From Ottelia alismoides (taxonomy: Eukaryota; Streptophyta; Magnoliopsida; Alismatales; Hydrocharitaceae), in the NCBI GenBank assembly GCA_037367405.1, contig JAZKJV010001876.1, forward strand, positions 372,001 through 436,000: a DNA stretch of 64,000 nucleotides, written 5' to 3'. The notes below the pieces were generated by a model, which made no database searches, was not told the DNA's origin, and worked only from the letters and a program-made list of their open reading frames with translations. The stretch's first letter is position 1. The number at the start of each line of letters is the position of its first letter. This document shows, piece after piece, positions 34,571 to 46,211 of the stretch. The translations under genes and the position numbers were made by a program.

Positions 34571-37500
34571 TGACAAGGCAAGAAAACTTTGATATAAAAA
34601 TTCCTAAATCAAAGTAAAACATGTATATATAATATATATAAACTTATGCAAATTTCTTATTTCAGATAATCCTTCATTAAACCCACTCAAAGTTATACTC
34701 AATGATAACCAGTAAAAATATCTTGGATTGGACTCATAATCCAGATATTGTACTTGCAATTGGACACATAATGTATGTGGTTGCAGTGTGCAAGTCTCTT
34801 CAACATAATGAGGAAGGGCAATTAAATAAGACAATAAGACATCACCTTAGGGTTTGTATGTCTCTATAGTCTTGATCTTTCATCGAGTGTACTTTGGAAG
34901 TGACATGTTGATGATGATCGTAATTGTCGAATAATCCTTATAAAATAAAAGAAGATATTTTGGCATACATGTGTGCTCTAGACATTTAATCATGAATGAC
35001 ATGGTTCTCTGCATTATGCAGAATGGTGGCTCGAAAGAGTGTATTCAAAATGTTTGAATACCTACCTGAACCTAATTCTCTAAGAGTTAAGATGTATGTA
35101 GATATGATGAGTGTCATCATTCTACTATCTATACTCTAGTCATTCATGAAGCTTTATGATATTCATATTGTATGAATTTAATGAAGCATGTATAAATGTT
35201 GAAATGCTCTTTTATTGAAATTCTTAGAATTCAACGTAAGAGATTCTTTGTCTTGAACAATGGTTGTTTTTAGATGAAGAGAGCGCAGTGGAAGCATGGG
35301 TCAGACCCGAGTAAGAAGGAAAGTCAAAGAGTTGACCTACTTCTGTGACTTCCATATGACATCCAAAGAGTTGGATGAATGCCAATACTGCAATAAGTTG
35401 ATGTGTTGATAGTATGACTATCAAGTCTGTCTAAAATCCTTAGTGAAGGACTCAGATAGAGCATCAGAATAATCTACATATAATCGTTGACTCTGACTTT
35501 CTTATTTCATAAGATAAAGTCTGACAATTGTGTCCCAATCTTCTAATGACAATTGCAATTGGTTGCATATATATTAGAAGATTAGAATTTGATCTTGAGG
35601 TTTAGTAGACATCTACATGGATATTGCTGTAATTGTTATAGCAATCTCTGTTGGATAGATAGACTTCATATTCTCAGTGGGAGAGCCCTTAGTCTTGGAG
35701 AATGTCTCTATGACCTAGATATTAGAATACCCTCATTGTTTGTTTCTAAATGTTGGAAATAAACATGAATTCTGAGATAGAACTATCATAAAGAGCTATG
35801 ATGGATATATTTCAGATAGTAATCTAACATCTAGTGGACTCCACAAAATTAGAAAATTAATGAATGATTCATTAAGATTTCTAACACTGAAAATCAAACC
35901 TTATAAGATCAATAGGAGGATGAAGATCATTTGACAATGATCTGGCATCAAGCCTTGGACATTTGTCTGTTGATTTGATCAATAGACTAGTAAGATATGA
36001 AACTTTAGAATGTCTAAAATTTCAAATCTTACATACTTGTGAATATTGTATTCAAAATAAAATGTCCAATACACCCTTCTCTGGGAATGGTGTTAGATGT
36101 CGAGGTATTCAAGATCTCATACATATTGATGTATGTAGATCATCTATATCATAGTAAACATTATGGATATATGATATCTATTGATGATTATGTATGATAT
36201 GAGATTTCTTCTCTTCACCTGAGAAACCTTTGAAATGTTCAAAGATTTCACAATTTTGGTTTAGAACCAAAGTTTGAAGAAAGATGAAATGAATTTGATC
36301 TAATCTAGGTAGCTTGTACCTATTAGATAAAATTCAAAGAATACCTTATGGAGATATGAATATCATTTCTATCTCACTCCTCCTGATAAACCTGAACTCA
36401 ATAGAGTTGTAGGGAGATACAATTGGATCATGTGTGACATGATTTGATCAATGATGAAATTTAGCATAATTATCCTCTTAGTTTCCTGGTATATATGTGT
36501 AGTAGAGACTACAATATATATCCTTAATAAGGTTTCATGGATGTAAGCTGGAATCTAGCACTTGAGAGTGCTACTTCAATAGGAAAATAAAGGATGGTAT
36601 TGGATACCTACTTTATGACCTTGAGATTCTTAAAAGATCTCATCTCTGAGAATGTGATTCTTGGAGGATTGAGAATCTTGAGAATCAAGATGAAAATGAA
36701 GTAAAGGAACTCATTTAATCTTAAGAAGATAATGAGGCTCCTGAAATCGGAAACTAAAAGGACAATTAAAGATGAAACATTAATACCTCTTCAAATGAGT
36801 TTGAGGATGTATTCCATGTGTCAGCCAAGTCTGACAATGATCGGACTTCATGTGATGAAGCTCCTAAGGATCATGACATGGAATGATGGATATTAGCAAT
36901 AAAGTCTAAAGTAGACTTCATATACAAGTGTTGTATATGGACCCTAGAGGATCCACCTGTAAGGGTTAGACCCATAAAGGTGTAAATGGATCTTCAAGAG
37001 AAGAGGGAACCTGATGAGAAGGTAGAGACCTTCAAAGCTAGGTTCGTAGCCATAAGCTACACATCGGAAGAGAAGACGTTGCTTGCAATGAGACTTGCTC
37101 TTCGGTGACCATGCTTAAAATCATCAGAATATTGCTAACCTTAGCTACACAACTTGACTATTGCATCTTCAAGATGCAAGTCAAGATTGAATTCCTATAA
37201 AGAATACCTCTCTGAGGATATTCACATGAAGTAGCCCCAGGGCTTCATGATTTGGGAAAGTAAGGTGTGAAAGCTAAAGAAATCCATCTATGGACTCAAA
37301 TAAGCTTCTTGAAGTTGGAACATAAGATTTGATGAAATTATAAATGTTATGATTTCAAATATAATCTTGATGTACCATGTGAAGCTTAGTGGGAGTGCCA
37401 TTGTATTCATCGTGCTAAATGTAGATAATATCCTAATCATTTGGAATGATATAAGGACGAGAATAAGTGTTTTATAGACTGGATATTCCATACCTTGAGA

Positions 37501-38218
37501 TATGATCTCAAGAATACCTCTTAGATCTTAGTTCTGAAGTTGTTCAGAAGCAAAGAAAAGAGGGTATTGGGACTGTCACATTTGTAGTACACCTTGGACA
37601 TATTCCATTTTTGGAAATTCCAAGAAAGGCTTCCTTCCCTTGAGATTTGTTACTGACCTATCAAAAGGGATAGCACCTCAATGAGTTGAGGAAGTGAATG
37701 CTAAAACTGTTGCACTTGTGCATCAGTTACGAGAAGCTAAGTGTATGCTTGATGTGTACAAAAGCCAGATATCTGCCATGCAGTGGGAGTAGTAAACTGT
37801 TACTAATCCTTCTATACAGATAGAACACTTGATTGCAGTAATAACAATATCTTCAAGAAATTAAGATTTTTAGATGGAAATCTAAAAGGTCTTAACTGCG
37901 AATACCATAGGAGATAGTGATCTCCAGGAATAAGGGTATTCTGATAAGGATTATGGAAATACTGGTTATAATAGTTATTAAGCAATAGTGTCAAAGACAC
38001 TATAACTGCTTTGACTAGATTGAGTATTGGTTGCATTAGATGCAACATTCGCATTGGATGCGAGTACTGTTACCTAGGGATATGCAAGTGCCGTAAAAGG
38101 ACTTGGCATAGTCTTTTGGGAACAGAGTGACTGATCAGCTTACCTAGCTATTTCTAAATAGCCTATGATTGTCACATGAGTGTGGGTTTAAATGATTAGC
38201 CCTTTAATGGCTCTTTGG
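34571..38218 (+). pseudogene. copia B degenerate internal region (pol remnants)
   Basis: No continuous frame. The pre-integrase piece is visible at 35963-36154 (INRLVRYETLECLKFQILHT, CEYCIQNKM, LIHIDVC). Reverse transcriptase pieces are near 37105-37190, and the catalytic motif near 37410-37430 reads NVDN instead of YVDD. Stops at 37232-37234 and 37301-37303 are at the same codons as in copia A. 37570-37740 matches the region before RNase H. No gag knuckle was found. Confidence 0.8.
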
Positions 38219-38231
38219 GCTAGTGGGAGAT
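38219..38231 (+). promoter_or_regulatory. copia B polypurine tract
   Basis: GCTAGTGGGAGAT directly before the 3' LTR start, same as copia C. Confidence 0.85.
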
Positions 38232-40714
38232 TGTTGGACATGTGAGCCCACGGCGAGCCATTATGCAATAAATGTTATTGCAAATATCATTCCCTGATCT
38301 GAAATGAAGAATAAATAATTTGCATAATAGGTCCCTCTGTATAATTAGGGTTATGTACCATGGCTGTCTTAATGATCATACAGCTGTTGATTCAATGATT
38401 GAATCATAGAGGCTGGTGCTTCGATGAATATCTAAAGAGTTAGATTGAGGACTCATCAAGCACCGTCAGATGATTGTTAAGATGTGATCTCCAGCCTGAG
38501 TAGGAGATGGCAATCCTTTTCTCACATAGGCTGATATCTGACCGACCTCTTGATGCAGGTCCTCTGCATAGGAATAGAGATTCGGAGGTGTCAGATTAGT
38601 TAGGTCAAAGAGTTGACTTAACGAGATCGAGATAACCTAAGTCCTATGTTGAATGCTGTCACAGCATAGGCACGTATCCTCTGACCGGAGACAGATGTAT
38701 TGCTATATGTCTGAGTATGTACATTTGACAGACCAATAGGTTGATGACCTAACCAAGGTCTATACACCGGCGCGTTGGTGTGCATATAAGGGCATATGAG
38801 TAATACGATCTCTCAAAGGGATCATACAGGTTCGCTACTGAACCAGAAGACATGAGCTCACTCATGAGATATTGGGAGGAATCAAATTCCGTGCACAGTC
38901 GTCTTGCTTTGGAAGCTTGACTGAATTTGTAGGTTTGATATATACTTTTGGAAAGTATATGATCAAGACCTAGGTATGATATATGCTTTTGGAAAGTATA
39001 TGATCGATACCAAATCCCAATGATCAAATGAGAAACTTAGTGATCAAACCCTGAAGAAGACAGTGTAAAATAGATCTTGATCTTCGGGTTGACCATGGGT
39101 CTTCCAGTATGCAGGATGTACAGGTATTGGGAATACCTGAAGGGTGATGTGATCATAAACGATTGTATATCCATGACGCTTCCATTCTGAGGGAGTGATG
39201 AAACAGGTCTGGATTTTAGTGACTCCTTTCAGTAGAGAAGCAATCCGATCTTAGTCCAAGTGTTGGACATTGATCTGAATGAGATTCAGATTCAAAGAGA
39301 AGATTGGATTTGCGGTCTTGATTTAATCAAACATCTGTGGGAGGTTCGTAAGATCTGGATTTGAGATAAGATCTCAATATCCAAGTCACTATACGTGGAA
39401 TAATACAATCGCCCTGTCCTTATCTCCAAGTATCTGCGGAGAAAGCACATTATTCTTGAAAAGGTTCAAGAATAATTCTTTTGATGAAATATCCAAGCAA
39501 GGACTTGATGATTAAATACGATTTAATTATCAAGCTTAAATATGAATATGATTCATATTGTGAAAATGATTATCTAAGATAATTAAATGAGATTTAATTA
39601 TCAAGGATTAAGAGAATGTGGATAACACTATCCATGATATATGTGTGATATAAATATGATTTATAATATACATATATAAGAGAGAGAATTTATGTAAATA
39701 GCATTTGTTAATTAAAAATGTGGATTGGATTCACATTTGTTAATTAATTGGAAATGCAATTTAATAACTAGTTTGGGTTGTGAATATGATTCACACAATA
39801 TTCAATGGCAAGATTGAAATATTCACAAATTAATTTGGAATTAATTTGGTGAATATTTATTGTGATTAATTAAGGAATAATGAGATAAATAAAATGGAGA
39901 AAATAAAACCACCTTCATGGGTGGCGTCACCCATGAATTGTTCATGGGTGATGCCCCCCCTTTTTTAGGTGGTTGGTTAACTCCACATCATTTATCATAT
40001 TATCTCTTGATTAATTAATTTTAAATTGATGTTGTTGAACAACAATCCTAGCCATTGATTTATCATGGACCAAGCATAGCCTTTGGATCCATGTGTCCCA
40101 TGGATTGAGATCCATTGGATCCTAAACTAGTATAAAAGGAGGGCTAGGGTAGCCTTTCCAAGGTACATCATTAAGAGTTGTACAAGGTGACAACTCTCTC
40201 TCTCTCTCTCTCTCTCTCATTCTCGCCCTCTCTCTCTTTCTCTTCTCCATTAAGTGGCCGTCCACTTTGTGTTGAGAAAGGAGAGACTCTCGGCTTCTTC
40301 TTCGACGACTCGTGGATCTCCATCTTCTTTGGAGTTTCTTACTCTAAAGGAAGACGACGGATTTCGTTTGACGAAATCGGGGGAGCCATCGCTTGGATCT
40401 TCATCGAGGATTGCGGGAAGGAACGTGACTCATCATCGCGCCCGCAAGTGCGTTCTTCGTGGATCGGACTTAAGATAGGAGGATCTCTACTTTGGGATCT
40501 CGTGATCACAACCACGCTTCAAGAGGTATTCCTTGTACTTTGTGGTTTGATGAAACGATCCGAGAAGTGTTCTCGTGATCATGTGGTTTCATCTTTAGTT
40601 TAAAAATTTTTAATTTCCGCTGCATCTAGCATCTAGTACGACTAGTTGCTCCGATTGCATACGATGCGATCGACACGCTTCCGTGATGCGCTTGAGGATT
40701 CTCAATATCCTTCA
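38232..40714 (+). repeat. copia B 3' LTR
   Basis: 2483 bases, almost identical to 30385-32858, including the U3 hairpin (about 39908-39974) and TATA box (40131-40137). The CT tract at 40196-40218 is longer than in the 5' LTR. Followed by TSD GACCC at 40715-40719. Confidence 0.95.
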
Positions 40715-40930
40715 GACCCGATATTGGGGTCACTACGTATACGGCCTTACTCTTTCAAGAAGCAAAGAACCTGATCCAATTAAGTCATATACAGGATCTG
40801 TCACTTCGGACAGGCGTCTCCTATACACAACAACTAGCGACAGAATCCTTTGCCTTAATGGGAGACCATGGATGTCACTTATTTGATACTCCATCTCATA
40901 TTCAAATTGAATAATTAATTATCGTGAATC

Positions 40931-42007
40931 TGTTGATCTCATCTCATCCTCAGGTGAACACTGGTCTTTCAATTCAGGATACTCACAGACATTGTCGATA
41001 GCCTCGGACCACGTATATTTCCTTATAGTTATCTGATTCAGAATCGATCCTGCTGATGATCTTTCATCCTCATTTCTAATGGTTGAACGACTTGTGGAAT
41101 ATTTGACTAAAAAATGTCATCAAAAAATCTGGTTCTTCCCCCATGACACATGAGCACAAGAAAGACCCCATTGAATAGTTGCCTTGGTGTTTGAGGTGGT
41201 CTTTTATCACAATGATTTCGAAGAGAATCGTATAAGATCAAAAAAGAAAGTCCATAAATTCTCTTTGAATTTCACTAGATATCAGAAACCCTCTTTTAGC
41301 CTCCTCCACTACCGCGAACCCCGGTTAGATGCAGGCATGATACACTGATTCTTTATTTTCTTTCTTGGGAGAACCCAAGTACTCTCCATGAAACAACTCT
41401 CTGAACCCCTTTGGAAGATGCAGGACAATCAACCTATTGATATTGGAAGAGGCTGTCGACAGGTTCAGGCTCATGGTCTAATGGAATGAATAGGTATACG
41501 AATCATCCCCATCAAATATAGATTTTTCATATAGTCTGATTATGACATTATTTGATTCGCGAGGAGCTGGATGAGAAGAAACTCTCTTGTCCAGTTCTGC
41601 AGTAGAGATTGAATTGAGAAATCACCATCAACTATAACCCCAAAAGAACCAGATTCCTATCTAATATTCTTATACATGTTGTATATGAAAAGTTGCGAGT
41701 AGAAGTAACCTTAGCTAATAGTAAAGAACTAGTGTAGACTAGACTAGTATCCATTCTAGATAAATAAATACAACGTGCACGTTATGAAGATTTTATTATC
41801 AATATAGCTTCTACTCTTGAGGGTTTTACTTTATGGTTCCCAGCCTCTATAGACTTTAGAGGAAGAATATACCGAACAGGTTTTCTGAACTTTCATGAAC
41901 GTGATTTACCTAGGAGTCTACTACTATTCTCCAGTAATATAGAATAAAATAAAAGTACGAGTATGTTCGATGAGTTCAGATCCTTTCTTCTCCAACTTAC
42001 CAATGAA
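40931..42007 (+). other. Organelle-like DNA insert (probable mitochondrial transfer)
   Basis: 1077 bases with no counterpart in the copia A/B leaders. The leader reads ATCGTGAATC on the left and resumes at ATATTCACATAAT on the right, as in copia B. Within it, about 41565-41662 looks like the end of the chloroplast rpl16 intron plus the first codons of exon 2 (PKRTRF on +). 41775-42000 encodes a piece of phage-type RNA polymerase. A plastid piece beside a plasmid-type polymerase suggests a mitochondrial genome as source. The left 600 bases are unidentified. Confidence 0.65.
41775..42000 (+). pseudogene. Fragment of phage-type (mitochondrial plasmid) RNA polymerase
   Basis: The + strand encodes LWFPASIDFRGRIYR and then LNFHERDLPRSLLLF, resembling the conserved DFRGR region of single-subunit RNA polymerases carried by plant mitochondrial plasmids. 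A TAA follows at about 41945, then the frame continues (FDEFRSFLLQL) to the insert's end. Upstream pieces (VYEKLRVEVTLANSKELV) are interrupted by stops. Non-functional. Confidence 0.65.
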
Positions 42008-43192
42008 ATATTCACATAATTAACTATTCCAAGGGAAATACACATCTATTCATAATAGAGTGTTAATTGGATATAATTAATTTAATCACATTAAATTGAT
42101 CATTAATCCAATCATCAATCAACAAACTTGATTATTACTTGAATAGTAGGTATAATCTCAAAGTACGTATTATTCGAATTTTAATAATTAGAAAAATACA
42201 CTATGACTTCAACGGCATTATCCAGTCCCTACGCGTTGTCATGACCAGTACCGACGAGAGTGGGACGGACCACATACGTTGCAACCCGCAACCCCAATGC
42301 TCTCCGACTAGGCACCATATCCACCTCATGAAAGGATAATACCAGATAGATCATCATGTACTTTGAGATTCTCATCGGTTTTCAACCAAAACTATACCAT
42401 ATAATATACATCAAAACAATTTTGATTATATTATAAGGAGATTTGTTAAACAAATCCCCAATCCTATTCAAGCAATAGGGTTTTTCATGTAAAAGTTGTC
42501 CAACAACTATTGTAGGATAAACTAAGGTTTTTCATGAAATCAATGTTTGTTGATGAATTCATATCAACCAATGATCAAGATCAAGTATCTCATCATCATG
42601 GTTAGGCAAATGTCATTCAATGAAATAATTATCTCTTTAAATATTTCACAAATATTTATCACTAATTATTTCATAAAATTAACAATTAATTTTCATCAAC
42701 ATATTTGAATGACTTATCACAAGGTTCATGATCAAAAGATGTCAATTTCTAGCAGTTACCCCCAATCACCAAAATTAACTTATCTTGATCAATTTAAATC
42801 CAAAAATTACAAAATCAGTTTCTTAAGATTGCCAATTTGATTTATTAAAAAGCACAAGGGATAATTCATGCATTTCGATGTGGATCAAAACAGTAATTAA
42901 CTCATTAATCACGATTAGATCCGCAGTTCCCGCAACAGTGAATACATGCATATTCAAAAGGCCATATCTTGAGCAAATGAAGTGAAAATTACATAAACTC
43001 AGATCCTATGATTTCCTTATTTAATGGGGAACAAAATCCAATTGCAAACTTCGTGTTTAAATATTTTAGCAGTACTGAAAATTTCAATTAGACAGAGGTA
43101 CGAAAATAGAAATGCGACAAAATTTTTGCGACCCTTTCAAACCCAAGTCGTCCTAGGTATATGGATAACATCCGAAACCTTATTCGACCTAT

Positions 43193-43205
43193 GGCTCTGA
43201 TACCA
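43193..43205 (-). promoter_or_regulatory. copia C primer binding site (initiator Met-tRNA)
   Basis: Plus strand GGCTCTGATACCA is the complement of TGGTATCAGAGCC, two bases from the LTR. Confidence 0.95.
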
Positions 43206-43207
43206 CT

Positions 43208-45725
43208 TGTGGGATATTGAGAATCCTTAAGCGCATCACGGAAGCGTGTCGATCGCATTGTATGCAATCGAAGCAACTAGTCCCACTAGTCGCTAGATGC
43301 GGCGGAAATTAAAACTTTTAATCTAATGATGAAACCACATGATCACGAGAACAATTCTCAAATCGTTTCATCAAATCACAAAGTATAAGGAATAACTCTT
43401 GGAGCATGGTTGTTATAGTGAGATTCCAAAAAGAGATCCTCTTGTCTTAAGTCCGATCCACGAAGAACGCACTTGCAGGCGCGATGATGAGTCGTGTTCC
43501 TCCCGCAATCCTCGATGAAGATCCAAGCGATGAATACCCTGATTTTGTCAAACAAAATCTGTCATCTTCCTCTAGAGAAAGTCGCCCCAAAGAAGAAGGA
43601 GATCCCTGAGTCATCGAAGGCAAAGGCGAGAGTCTCTCCTTCTCAACACAAAGTGGACAGCCACTTGATGGAGAAGAGAAAGAGAGAGAGGGAGAGAATG
43701 AAAGAGAGAGAGAGAGAGTAGTAGGCTTCCACAACTCTTGATAATGTACCAAGAAAGGCTAGGCTAGCCCTCCTTTTATATTAGTTTAGGATCCAATGGA
43801 TCTCAATCCATGGGATACATAGATCCAACGGCCATGGTGGACTATGTATTAATCAATGGCCAAGATTGTTGTTGGTTAAAAGCCAAAAACATTAATTTAT
43901 ATTTAAATTAAATATATGTTGCAACATTATCAACACAATATAATTTAACATAAATTAATCATCAAGATATAATAATATAATAAAAGGGAGATAACAAATA
44001 CCCCCTAAAAATGAGGAAGCGTCACCTTTGACCATGTCATTGGTGACTCCACCTCATAAGGTGGTCATTTATCTCTCTTTTATTTTGTATTATTATTTCA
44101 TAATGTATTTCTAATAAAAATATCCATCAAATTAATTCCAAACTAATTTGTGAATATTTCAATCATGCCATTGAAAAATTGTGAATCATATTCACAACCC
44201 AAACTAATTTGTAAATTACATTTCCAATTAATTAATGTGCATCCAATCCACATTAATAATTTACAAATGTTATTTACAGGAATTCTCTCACTTCAATATA
44301 TGTATATTATAAATCGTATTTATAATACACAAATATTATGGATAGTATTATCCACATTCTCTAATCCTTGATAATTAAATCCCATTTAATTATCTTGGAT
44401 AATCATTCTCACAATATGAATCTCACTCATATTATGCTTTATAATTAAATCTCATTTAATCATCCAGTCCTTCTTGCTTGGATATGAAATTCATCAAATG
44501 AATTATTCTTGAACCCCTTCAAGAATAATGTGCTTTCTCCGCAGATACTTTGAGATAAGGGAAGGACGATTGTATTGTTCCACGTATAGTGACTTGGATA
44601 TTGAGATCTTATCTCAAATCCAGATCTTACGAACCTCCCATAGATACTTGATTAAATCAAGACCGCAAATATAATCTTCTCATTGTATATGAATCTCATT
44701 CATACCAATGTCCAACACTTGGACTAAGATTAGATTGCTTCTCTACTGAAAGGAGTCACTAAAATCCAGACTTGTTTCATCACTCCCTCGGAATGGAAGC
44801 GTCATGGATATACAATCGTTTATGATCACATCACCCTCAGAGATTTCCCAATACCTGTACATCTAGCATACTGGAAGACCCATGGTCAACCCAAAGATCA
44901 AGATCAATTTTACACTGTCTTCTTCAGGGTTTGATCACTAAGTTTTTCAATATTGGTCATTGGGAGTTGGTATCGATCGTATGCTTTCCCAAAGCATATA
45001 TCATACCTTCAAATTCATGTCATGCTTCCAAAGCACGACGACCATGCATGGAATTTGATCGGTCCCAATACCTCATGAGTGAGCTCATGTCTTTCGGTTC
45101 ATAAGTGAACCTGTATGATCCCTTTGAGAGATCGTATTGCTCATATGCCCTTATATGCACACCAGCTCGCCAGTGTATAGACCTCGATTAGGTCATCAAC
45201 CTATCGGTCTGCCAAATGAATATACTCAGACATATAGCAATGCATCTGTCTCCGGTCAGAGGATGTGTGCCTATGCTGTGACAGCATTCAACATAGGACT
45301 TAGGTTATCTCGGTCTCCTTAAGTCAACCCATTGACCTAATTAATCTGACACCTTCGAATCACTATTCCCATGCAGAGGGCCTGCATCAAGAGGTCGGTC
45401 AGATATCAGCCTATGTGAGAAAAGATTGCCATCTTTTACTCAGGCTGGAGATCATCTCTTATTAATCATTTGACGGTGCTTGATGAGTCCTCTATCTAAC
45501 TCCTTATATATTCATCCAAACACCAGCCTCGATGATTCATTTAATGAATCAACAGCTATATGATCATCAAGATGGCCATGGTACATAACCATAGGGACCT
45601 TATAGTGCATTCATTCATATAATTTCAGAAAGGGAGTGAAACATCAATAACTTTTATTGATAAATATAAATATTACAATAACATTTATTGTAAGAATGGT
45701 TTGCCCAGGGCTCACATGTCTAACA
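43208..45725 (-). repeat. copia C 5' LTR
   Basis: 2518 bases matching 23522-26038. Minus-strand TATAAAA at 43774-43780 and U3 hairpin arms near 44013-44026 and 44042-44055. Right end TAACA, then TSD GGGAT (45726-45730). Confidence 0.9.
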
Positions 45726-46198
45726 GGGATTCTGGAATCTTATTCAGGTCATAACTTCTATGCATTATTTTTGGGTGAAATCAATTTTGTATTTTTCTTT
45801 ATAAAATTATCTACAACTTTCATGTTCAAAGTTTCTTTATTTGAGGTATAAAAAATGGAACCAAAAATAGGTCCTAAAATGAATAAGGAATGGGTTAAAA
45901 TAAGAGGGGGCTTTTATTGTATTTTGGCCCTTATCTCCCCCTACTTTATTCCTTATCGACCTAGTCATCGAGTTGCCTAGGTCTCGGGGTTTCGGGTCAT
46001 AAAATATTTACAATATTTTATTCTTTTTCTTTTCTTTTTTTTATTCTATAATTGTGGCTTTAAAAACCGCATTTTATAAACTATTTACACAATGATGCAT
46101 GAATGCTAAAATGCCTAAATTAAGCCTATTTACATGCAATTACTAGGGTTTTTAAGGCCAAAATGATATAATAAAGATGATGAAACATAGATTCATCA
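45726..46198 (-). repeat. gypsy1 3' LTR, proximal part
   Basis: Continuation of the LTR broken at 23517. It matches 55116-55591 and starts, on the minus strand, TGATGAATCTATGTTTCATC. Confidence 0.9.
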
Positions 46199-46211
46199 TC
46201 CCCCTATACTT
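46199..46211 (-). promoter_or_regulatory. gypsy1 polypurine tract
   Basis: Minus strand AAGTATAGGGGGA directly before TGATGAATC. The same word AAGTATAGGGG recurs in the hairpin arms upstream. Confidence 0.85.

Larger units (their letters stand above)
30385..40714 (+). mobile_element. copia B: young but coding-dead copia element
   Basis: Complete + strand element of 10,330 bases: 5' LTR 30385-32858, primer site 32861-32873, leader, degenerate pol, polypurine tract, 3' LTR 38232-40714, perfect TSD GACCC. It sits in the leader of copia C in the opposite direction. The two LTRs are nearly identical (by eye about two to three dozen changes in 2.5 kb), so insertion was recent. Its reading frames are nevertheless ruined and share stops with copia A, so it was probably mobilised by proteins of another copy. 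Confidence 0.95.
40720..43192 (-). other. copia C leader, part next to the 5' LTR
   Basis: Complement of the copia B leader in inverse order, e.g. 42229-42335 equals the GC-rich block 33720-33830. It is broken by the organelle-like insert 40931-42007. No coding sequence of its own. Confidence 0.8.
23522..45725 (-). mobile_element. copia C: Ty1/copia (Angela/Tork-like) element holding copia B
   Basis: Minus-strand element: 5' LTR 43208-45725, Met-tRNA primer site 43193-43205, leader interrupted by an organelle-like insert and by copia B, gag from 29973 down, pol to about 26380, polypurine tract 26039-26050, 3' LTR 23522-26038. It is inserted in the gypsy1 3' LTR. Without copia B and the organelle insert it would be about 10.8 kb. 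All polyprotein domains are recognisable but carry several frameshifts and stops. Lineage is inferred from the integrase region (SDQGGEYLSDEFKEYLKENG) and the long LTR. Confidence 0.9.

Noticed and set aside
41530..41662. Functional rpl16
   Set aside because: Only the intron end and a few codons are present, followed at once by unrelated polymerase sequence.
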